Below, piece by piece: positions 1-5,088 of a DNA stretch of 5,088 nucleotides. The position numbers and the translations under genes were made by a program. The DNA lies in assembly GCA_023433825.1 (NCBI GenBank), contig JAEYTU010000387.1:1-5088 (forward strand), written 5' to 3'. Position 1 is the first letter of the stretch, and every line of letters begins with the position of its first letter. Source of the stretch: Planctomycetota bacterium (lineage in GTDB: Bacteria > Planctomycetota > UBA1135 > UBA2386). Below the pieces are notes generated by a model. The model did no database searches and was not told where the DNA came from. It was given only the letters and a program-made list of their open reading frames with translations.

Positions 1-2935
1 ACCACGAACGCCACAGGACGAGCGGCTCGGGTCGGAACAGATGCGCCGGCTTGCGGGCGACGTCGGCCGTCAGTTGCAGCAGCGGCGCGATGTCGAGCAC
101 GAAGATCCCGCGCCCGTGCGTTGCGACGACGACGTCCGAGTGACGGTTCTGCACGACGAGATCGCGGGCCGCCGTCGTCGGGAACCGATCGCCGAGCGGG
201 AACCAATGCTTGCCGCGGTCGAGCGACACGTGAACGCCGAACTCACTGCCGAGCAGCAACAGGTCCTCGTTGCGTCCGAGCGGTCCGGCAGCGACGTCGC
301 GACAGACGTGCACCGGCATGTCCGGCAGGTTCGCGAGCAACGAACGCCACGTGTCGCCAGCGTCGTCCGAGACGAAGACGTAGGTCGAGTGGTCGTCACT
401 GCGGTGACCGTCGAACGTCGCGTAGACGCGTTGGGCGCGATGGTGCGACGGGTGGATCGACGAGACGTAACGCAGACCCGGCATCGGCAGCTTGCCGTGC
501 AGCGGCTCCCACGTGCGGCCGTGATCCTTGCTGCGCCACAGCGTTCCCTCGTCCGTGCCGACGAACAACAGGCCGGGCTGCACCGGCGACTCCGCGAGCG
601 CCGTCGCCGTTCCACGCTCGGTCGCTCCGAGGTCGGCGGTCGTCAGTTCCTCGGTCTTCTCGCCGCGATGCACCGACCGGAAGACGCGGTTGCCGGCGAA
701 GTACAGGATCCGCTGGTTGTGCGGCGACAGCACGAACGGCGTGCTCCAGTTGTAGCGATACGCATTGCCGCGCGGCTTCTGCACGGATGCGCGCGCGCCG
801 GTGTCGACGTGCACGCGCGACAGGCCGCCGTTCTGCGACGTCGCGTAGACGACGTTCGGGTCGTCCTGGTCGATCCGCGCCGTGAAGCCGTCGCCGCCGA
901 GGATCGTGACGGCGTCGAACCACGTGATGCCCTCACGGAACGGGACGCGCGACGGAATCCGCCACGTCCCGTTGTCCTGCAGACCGCCGTAGATGTTGTA
1001 CGGCGTCTGGTCGTCGACATCGGCGTGGTAGTACTGGCCGATCGGCAGGTTCTGGATGACCTGCCACGTGCGACAGCGGTCGTAGCTGACGTTCATCCCG
1101 CCGTCCGAACCGGCGACGACCATGTCCGAGTCGTTCGGGTCGATCCACAGCGCATGGAAGTCGACGTGGATCCCGCGCTGCACGGCGCGGAACGTCTTGC
1201 CGCCGTCGACGCTCTGCCACAGCGACGTGCCGACGGCGAGGATGTGGTTCTCGTCGCTCGGGTCGACGCACAGAACGCTGTAGTAGAACGGTCGCTCGGT
1301 CAGGCTGTTCAAGCGCCGCCAGGTCTCACCGCGATCGTCGGAACGGAAGATGCCGCCGGTCTCGAAGCCCTTCTCGCCCTGGCGCTCCTGCATGTTCGCG
1401 ATCTGGCCCGACGGTGCACCGCCGACGCTGCCGGAGTACGCGCCACCGGCGCGGCGCTGCGGTGCGGCGGCTGCGCGTCGGTCGAGCGTCGCCGACGTCG
1501 CGATCTCGGCCGTCTCGCGGCGATAGCGGATCTGCACGGTCTCCTCCGGACGCCGACGGCCGAGGGCCGCCGTCAGGTCGGCGTAGGTCTCGACCCCGTC
1601 GTCGTCGATCCGCAGCACGATGTCGCCGGCACGCAGACCCGCCTTCGCCGCCGCACTGCCATCGGTGACCTGCGTCAGCCGCGCGCCACCGTCGCCGTCC
1701 TCGCCTTGGATCCCGAGCACGGCTTGGCCGGCCGCGCCGCGACCACCGCGGCCGCCGGTCGGACGGCGGCCGTACGTCAGTTCGATCTTCTGTTCCGCTT
1801 CGATGCCGGGTCGGCGAACCATCGCGACGACCTTGGTCTCCGGCGCTGCGGCTTGCAGGACCTCGGTGAACGCCTCCCAACCGGCGATCTTGCGATCGCC
1901 GAGCGCGGTCACGACGTCGTTCTCCTGCAACCCCGCCGTCGCGGCCGGACCGCCGTCGGTGATCGCCGTCACGCGCGCGCCGCCGTCGCCGTCCTCGCCG
2001 TTCAACCCGAGCCACGCATCACTCGGCGTCGGCGGTGGGGGCGCCGCGTCGTCGTGCATCGCTTCGCCCGTCGTCCACCCGCTGCGCTCGGTCTCGACGA
2101 TCGCATAGACGACGCCGGCCTGCGTTCCATGCAACGCGAGTCCACTGCGTCCCCACTGGCAGGTCGGGAGTCCGTTCTGCAGCCGCTTCCAAGTCGAGCC
2201 ACCGTCGTCGGAGCGATAGATCCCGGCCTTCGCGCCGTACTTCACGGCGGGGTCGTTGCTGCAGTAGATGTCGCGACGGCGTTCGTACATCGCCGCGTAG
2301 ACCGTGTTCGGCTCGCGCGGATCGATCCGGACGTCGATGCAGCCGGTCGCGTCGTCGAGCTTCAGCACGTGCTCGAACGTCTTCCCGCCGTCCCGCGTCC
2401 GGTAGACGCCGCGCGCTTCGTTCGGACCCCACAGCCGCCCGAGTGCGGCGACGAACACCGTGTCGGAGTCGGTCGGGTGAATCTCGACGTGGCCGATCTG
2501 GAACGTGTCCGACAGCCCCATGTGCGTCCACGTCTTGCCGGCGTCGACCGACTTGTAGACGCCGTCGCCGAAGCTGACCGAGTTGCGCGCGTTCTCCTCG
2601 CCGGTGCCGATCCAGACGATGTCCTTGTTGGCCGGCGCGATCGCGACGTCGCCGATGCACGACGTCGGTTCGTGCTGGAACAGCGCTTCCCAGGTCGTCC
2701 CGCGGTTGCGCGTCTTCCAGAGTCCGCCGCCGGCCGTCGCGACGTACCAGGTGTTCCGATCGCTGGCGTGGATCGCAAGGTCGGTCACGCGCCCGCCCAT
2801 GTTGACCGGTCCGAGATTGCGCCACGGCAGCGGCTGCACGTGATCGAGACGGAACGGTTCGCCTTGTTCGAGCGGTGTCTGCGCGAGCAGTGACCCGACG
2901 AAGAGGGCGAAGACGGGGACGAGGTGATGTCGCAT
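1..2935 (-). CDS. Secreted BNR/sortilin-like beta-propeller protein with two embedded PDZ domains (3' end outside window)
   Basis: My reading gives 978 codons from the ATG at 2935 to the window edge with no stop, so the C-terminus is missing. Residues 1-18 look like a signal peptide (Arg-His-His, then a hydrophobic run ending LLA before Gln19), so export is inferred. Asp-box repeats (SxDxGxTW) lie near residues 74-82, 129-136 (SVDAGKTW), 180-187, 242-249, 532-539, 575-582, 617-624 (degenerate), 802-809, 856-863 and 904-911. These predict one or two beta-propellers of the VPS10/sortilin-like 'WD40/YVTN/BNR' class. GLQDNGTW (651-658) and ATHGRGIFVLD (938-948) are, as I recall the family, conserved landmarks. 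PDZ domains occupy about 308-387 and 406-486, between Pro-rich and Gly/Arg-rich linkers. Relatives are often labelled glycosyl hydrolase, but I see no catalytic residues to support that. A binding or scaffold role is more likely; the ligand is unknown. The start is supported by GGAG five bases upstream and by the signal peptide directly after it. Confidence 0.9.
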   Translation of the reverse strand, partial: MRHHLVPVFALFVGSLLAQTPLEQGEPFRLDHVQPLPWRNLGPVNMGGRVTDLAIHASDRNTWYVATAGGGLWKTRNRGTTWEALFQHEPTSCIGDVAIAPANKDIVWIGTGEENARNSVSFGDGVYKSVDAGKTWTHMGLSDTFQIGHVEIHPTDSDTVFVAALGRLWGPNEARGVYRTRDGGKTFEHVLKLDDATGCIDVRIDPREPNTVYAAMYERRRDIYCSNDPAVKYGAKAGIYRSDDGGSTWKRLQNGLPTCQWGRSGLALHGTQAGVVYAIVETERSGWTTGEAMHDDAAPPPPTPSDAWLGLNGEDGDGGARVTAITDGGPAATAGLQENDVVTALGDRKIAGWEAFTEVLQAAAPETKVVAMVRRPGIEAEQKIELTYGRRPTGGRGGRGAAGQAVLGIQGEDGDGGARLTQVTDGSAAAKAGLRAGDIVLRIDDDGVETYADLTAALGRRRPEETVQIRYRRETAEIATSATLDRRAAAAPQRRAGGAYSGSVGGAPSGQIANMQERQGEKGFETGGIFRSDDRGETWRRLNSLTERPFYYSVLCVDPSDENHILAVGTSLWQSVDGGKTFRAVQRGIHVDFHALWIDPNDSDMVVAGSDGGMNVSYDRCRTWQVIQNLPIGQYYHADVDDQTPYNIYGGLQDNGTWRIPSRVPFREGITWFDAVTILGGDGFTARIDQDDPNVVYATSQNGGLSRVHVDTGARASVQKPRGNAYRYNWSTPFVLSPHNQRILYFAGNRVFRSVHRGEKTEELTTADLGATERGTATALAESPVQPGLLFVGTDEGTLWRSKDHGRTWEPLHGKLPMPGLRYVSSIHPSHHRAQRVYATFDGHRSDDHSTYVFVSDDAGDTWRSLLANLPDMPVHVCRDVAAGPLGRNEDLLLLGSEFGVHVSLDRGKHWFPLGDRFPTTAARDLVVQNRHSDVVVATHGRGIFVLDIAPLLQLTADVARKPAHLFRPEPLVLWRSW
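1478..2014 (-). repeat. Tandem PDZ domain duplication inside the propeller gene
   Basis: Two PDZ modules with bacterial HtrA/Ctp-style sequence follow each other, the second displaced by 98 residues. Copy 1 (about 2014-1775, residues 308-387) begins WLGLNGEDGDGGAR and carries a GGPAATAGLQENDVV segment. Copy 2 (about 1720-1478, residues 406-486) begins VLGIQGEDGDGGAR and carries GSAAAKAGLRAGDIV. The nonapeptide GEDGDGGAR is identical in both (1973-1999 and 1679-1705), with 17 identical bases at its start. The rest has diverged, so this is an old internal duplication and not a recent one. The separating linker (residues 389-404) is rich in Gly and Arg. PDZ domains generally bind C-terminal or internal peptide strands; the partner here cannot be read from the sequence. 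Confidence 0.85.
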
Positions 2936-2938
2936 GCG

Positions 2939-2965
2939 TGCTCCGCGAGAGAGGGGGGCGGAGCA
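2939..2965 (-). promoter_or_regulatory. Inverted repeat overlapping the propeller ribosome binding site
   Basis: A perfect 8-base inverted repeat (TGCTCCGC and GCGGAGCA) is separated by an 11-base pyrimidine loop on the minus strand. The 3' arm contains the GGAG of the propeller gene and ends three bases before its ATG. In mRNA it would form a GC-rich stem hiding the ribosome binding site. It could instead be a protein-binding palindrome or chance in GC-rich DNA. It lacks a following T-run, so it is not a typical intrinsic terminator. The repeat is seen directly; any regulatory role is inferred. Confidence 0.4.
2941..2944 (-). promoter_or_regulatory. Ribosome binding site GGAG of the propeller gene
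   Basis: On the minus strand GGAG is followed by the 5-base spacer CACGC and the ATG at 2935-2933. This is the only purine-rich candidate near the start, because the leader just upstream is mostly pyrimidine. It supports the ATG at 2935 as the start. The same four bases lie in the 3' arm of the inverted repeat at 2939-2965. Confidence 0.6.
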
Positions 2966-2976
2966 TACGGAGGCGG

Positions 2977-2990
2977 CCGCGGGTTCGCGG
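2977..2990 (-). repeat. Short 5-base inverted repeat in the gap between oxidoreductase and propeller genes
   Basis: CCGCG and CGCGG flank a 4-base loop, 16 to 29 bases past the oxidoreductase stop codon. A small GC hairpin here could weakly protect the 3' end of the transcript or slow the polymerase. There is no T-tract after it, so I do not call it an intrinsic terminator. In DNA this rich in G and C such a short repeat may be chance. Confidence 0.2.
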
Positions 2991-3005
2991 GGGGAGAACT
3001 CGTCG

Positions 3006-3980
3006 TCAATCGTCGCGGACGTGCAACAGCAGCTTGCCGATCGTCGTGCGCGCCTCGAGTCGGCGATGCGCCTCCGCGGCCTGCGCGAGCGGCAGCACGG
3101 CGTCGACATGGACATGGCAGCGGCCGTCGGCGACGGCGGCGAAGACGTCGGCGGCCCGCGCGTCGAGTTCGTCGCGACGTTCGACGTAGTGGTGGAGGGC
3201 CGGCCGGGTCAGGAACAGCGAACTGCGCTGCAAGAGGCCGAGCTCGAACGGCGGGACCGGGCCGCTCGACTGGCCGAACGAGACCAGCATCCCGCGCGCC
3301 CGCAGCGCCGCCAGACTGCGGGCGAACGTCGACTGACCGACGCTGTCGTAGACGACGTGCGCGCCGCGCCCGTCGCCGGCCGAACGTGCGATGGCGACGA
3401 AGTCGTCGGTGCCGTCGACGGCGACGTGTTGCGCGCCGAGATCGCGCGCGACGGTCGCCTTCGAAGCCGACCCGACGACGGCGACGACGTGCGCACCGAC
3501 GGCGCGCAGCCGCTGCAGCAACAGCCGCCCGACGCCGCCGGCCGCCGCGTGGACGACGGCGACGTCGGCCCGCGCGACCCGGTAGCTGTCGGTCGTCAGG
3601 TACTGCGCGGTCAGGCCCTGCAGCAGCACGGCGGCGGCCTGCTGCAACGAGACGCCGTCGCGAACGCGGACGACGCGCGCGGCGTCACAGACGACGTACT
3701 CGGCGTAGCACCCGGGCACCGCCGCGCAGGCGACGCGGTCGCCGATCGCGACCCCGGTGACGCCGGCGCCGACCGCGTCGACGCGCCCCGCGCATTCGTT
3801 GCCGGGTGTGAACGGCAACGGCTTCGGGTACAGGCCACTGCGCTGATAGACGTCGAGGAAGTTGACGCCGGCGTAGTGAACGGCGATCCGGACCTCGCCG
3901 GGCGCGGGCGTCGGCGTCGGCGCATCGACGAGGACGAGTTGCTGCGGGCCGCCGGTCGTCGCGACCTGGATCGCCTTCAT
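3006..3980 (-). CDS. qor: Zinc-independent NADPH:quinone oxidoreductase (medium-chain dehydrogenase/reductase, QorA type)
   Basis: This is a complete protein of 324 residues, close to E. coli QorA (327). Family members reduce quinones or other alpha,beta-unsaturated carbonyls with NADPH; the real substrate here is unknown. The N-terminal GroES-like domain (about 1-125) has the GVNFLDVYQRSGLYP stretch (38-52) and GNECAGRV (60-67). In the latter, Asn replaces the His of the zinc-enzyme GHE motif. The four-cysteine structural zinc cluster is absent, fitting the quinone reductase/zeta-crystallin branch. The Rossmann domain carries the nucleotide-binding HAAAGGVG (144-151). VVYDSVG (209-215) and MLVSFGQSSGPV (231-242) match QorA-style landmarks as I recall them. 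The ATG at 3980 is chosen because family similarity begins at MKAIQV. The same frame stays open up to 4340, but that part is the neighbour read out of frame. GAGG lies 10 bases upstream (3991-3994), a modest ribosome site. Two bases separate the start from the preceding stop, suggesting translational coupling. Confidence 0.93.
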   Translation of the reverse strand: MKAIQVATTGGPQQLVLVDAPTPTPAPGEVRIAVHYAGVNFLDVYQRSGLYPKPLPFTPGNECAGRVDAVGAGVTGVAIGDRVACAAVPGCYAEYVVCDAARVVRVRDGVSLQQAAAVLLQGLTAQYLTTDSYRVARADVAVVHAAAGGVGRLLLQRLRAVGAHVVAVVGSASKATVARDLGAQHVAVDGTDDFVAIARSAGDGRGAHVVYDSVGQSTFARSLAALRARGMLVSFGQSSGPVPPFELGLLQRSSLFLTRPALHHYVERRDELDARAADVFAAVADGRCHVHVDAVLPLAQAAEAHRRLEARTTIGKLLLHVRDD

Positions 3981-3982
3981 CG

Positions 3983-5088
3983 TCACAGCGCCTCGATGCG
4001 GCTGACGTGCTCGCGTGGGATCGCGAGACGTGCGCCGGTGTCGGTTCGCAGGTGCACCCACAGGTCCGGTGTCGCGAGCAGCACCCCCGTGAACGGCGGA
4101 CGCGAGTCGACGAACAGCACGCGGACGCGATCGTTGCGCTGCAGCGGCTGCGGCAGGTCGGCGTCGACGGAGGTGGTTCCGCGCGACGCCGGAACGACCC
4201 GCACCGACCCGGTCTCGCGGCGGTCCGGAGTCAGCGTCCGTGCGCCTTCGATCGGCTGGAACCGCGCGGTCGGATCGCCGTCGCGCCGTTGGTCGAACTC
4301 GATCGTGACCGGCACGTGATCGCTGAACACGGCGCGCCACGTCTGCGGATCCTGCTGCAGCCGTTCGTCGTGCACGAGCCGGCTGTCGGCGACGACTTCC
4401 GGCTCAAGACCACGACCGATCGCGAAGTGATCGATCGGCTCGCGGAAGTGCACGATCGTCGGCTTGTCGACACGGCTCGTCGCGTAGCGGAAGCGTCCGC
4501 CTTCGGTCATCGCCGCATGCTCGGCCGTGCCGAACGTGTGGTTGAAGTCGCCGAGCACGACCAGATCCTGATCCTCGCCGTCGCGCGCGAGCGTCGTGTC
4601 GAGCAACCGTCGCAGTGCGGCGACCTCGAGAACGCGCTTGGCGGCGTCGGCCGGCGTTCGTCCGGCCTTCAGATGCACGACGACGGCGCGAAAGTCGAGC
4701 CCGCCGTTGCTCGTGCGGAACGTCGCGCTGACCGGCACGCGATGGAAGATCGGCGTTCCTTCGACCTGCTGCGGCAAGGAGGCGAGTTCCTCCGCGACGA
4801 GCAACGTCACGCGCGTCGTGTCGAACACGAACCCGACGCTGATCCGACCCGGCGCATCGCCGCCGCGGAATCCGCCCGTCGTTCCGACGACGAACTCCCA
4901 CGATTCGCCGAGCGCGCGCGTCAACTCGGCGAGCGGCTTCGGTCCACCGATCTCCTGCACGGCCAGCACGTCGACGCCGAGTTCGCGGACGTGGTCGGCG
5001 ATCTTCGCGATCGCGTCGTCAGGCCGCTTTGGATCCCCGCGGAAACCGAGTTGTTCGAGGTTCCACGTTCCGACGCGCAGCGGTCGGA
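3983..5088 (-). CDS. Endonuclease/exonuclease/phosphatase (DNase I-fold) family protein, 5' end outside window
   Basis: The frame is open from the window edge to TGA at 3985-3983, giving 367 residues; numbering is from the first full codon at 5086. Metal-dependent phosphodiester hydrolases of this fold carry the motifs seen here: TWNLE (7-11, Asn9), VQEI (43-46, Glu45), VVHLKAG (136-142, His138), GDFNH (179-183, Asp180 and Asn182), PIDHFAIG (217-224) and SDHVPV (255-260, Asp256 and His257). The catalytic set is therefore complete. Nuclease, phosphatase or phospholipase activity cannot be told apart from sequence. A GTG at 4969 could be mistaken for the start, but it would remove the TWNLE motif. 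The strand runs on from RPLRVGTWNLE, so only a short N-terminus, possibly a signal peptide, is missing. A linker (about 267-316) leads to a C-terminal segment (317-367) patterned like a small SH3/Sm-type beta-barrel. The stop lies 2 bases before the oxidoreductase ATG. Confidence 0.9.
   Translation of the reverse strand, partial: RPLRVGTWNLEQLGFRGDPKRPDDAIAKIADHVRELGVDVLAVQEIGGPKPLAELTRALGESWEFVVGTTGGFRGGDAPGRISVGFVFDTTRVTLLVAEELASLPQQVEGTPIFHRVPVSATFRTSNGGLDFRAVVVHLKAGRTPADAAKRVLEVAALRRLLDTTLARDGEDQDLVVLGDFNHTFGTAEHAAMTEGGRFRYATSRVDKPTIVHFREPIDHFAIGRGLEPEVVADSRLVHDERLQQDPQTWRAVFSDHVPVTIEFDQRRDGDPTARFQPIEGARTLTPDRRETGSVRVVPASRGTTSVDADLPQPLQRNDRVRVLFVDSRPPFTGVLLATPDLWVHLRTDTGARLAIPREHVSRIEAL

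Noticed and set aside
1..2935. Assignment of the propeller protein as a sialidase or other glycosidase
   Set aside because: Asp-box repeats occur in sialidases, but also in many non-enzymatic propellers. I could not identify the sialidase arginine triad or any other catalytic set.
2019..2966. 315-codon minus-strand frame near the start of the propeller gene
   Set aside because: It is an out-of-frame reading of the same DNA, very Arg-rich and without Asp-box motifs, while the neighbouring frame gives a signal peptide and regular BNR repeats.
2962..2967. TATGCT as a -10 promoter box in the 70-base gap
   Set aside because: It is a partial match, and the hexamer 17 bases upstream (CCGCGA on the minus strand) does not resemble a -35 box. 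Not enough to call a promoter.
2939..2990. Intrinsic terminator after the oxidoreductase gene
   Set aside because: The two inverted repeats have no following T-run on the minus strand, and the larger one sits on the ribosome binding site of the next gene.
2934..4319. 461-codon plus-strand open frame over the oxidoreductase
   Set aside because: It is in codon register opposite the oxidoreductase gene, is Arg/Asp-rich and has no recognisable domain, so it is an antisense shadow of high-GC coding.
3981..4340. N-terminal extension of the oxidoreductase frame by 120 codons
   Set aside because: The extra residues are the EEP gene read in a wrong frame, Arg-rich and unlike the family. Family similarity begins at the ATG at 3980, which gives the usual length.
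1..5088. CRISPR array, tRNA or rRNA gene, insertion sequence, prophage or defence system
   Set aside because: No regularly spaced repeats, RNA gene signatures, transposase or phage-like proteins were seen. Coding density is high and the three genes are ordinary single-function families.

Overview
This is a GC-rich window (roughly two thirds G+C) with near-uniform G/C at third codon positions. It reads as bacterial chromosome. All the coding I can support lies on the minus strand, in the order: endonuclease/exonuclease/phosphatase (EEP) family protein, quinone oxidoreductase, very large secreted beta-propeller protein. The large protein looks like the long BNR/sortilin-type 'glycosyl hydrolase-like' proteins with embedded PDZ domains that I associate with Planctomycetota and similar environmental bacteria. 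That lineage is a low-confidence inference from protein style and base composition; there is no RNA gene or phylogenetic marker here.

Layout, in minus-strand transcription order. Positions 5088-3983 hold an EEP hydrolase with all its catalytic motifs; only its extreme N-terminus is outside the window. After 2 bases, 3980-3006 encode a complete 324-residue zinc-independent NADPH:quinone oxidoreductase of the E. coli QorA type. A 70-base gap (3005-2936) contains two short inverted repeats, one of which covers the ribosome binding site of the next gene. From 2935 to the window edge at position 1 runs a 978-codon open frame with no stop. It encodes an exported protein with about ten Asp-box (BNR) repeats, interrupted by two tandem PDZ domains. 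Its C-terminus lies outside the window.

The first two genes are tight enough to be co-transcribed and translationally coupled. The third could be in the same transcript or have its own control. I see no shared pathway: a DNase I-fold hydrolase, a cytosolic or soluble reductase and a secreted propeller are an ordinary mixed neighbourhood.

A long plus-strand open frame (41-2893) is the codon-aligned antisense of the propeller gene and not a gene. I found no RNA genes, mobile elements, CRISPR arrays or phage traits, and no evidence for a new multi-gene system. The most distinctive items are the PDZ pair inserted in a propeller blade, the hairpin over the start region of that gene, and a small beta-barrel-like tail on the EEP protein.
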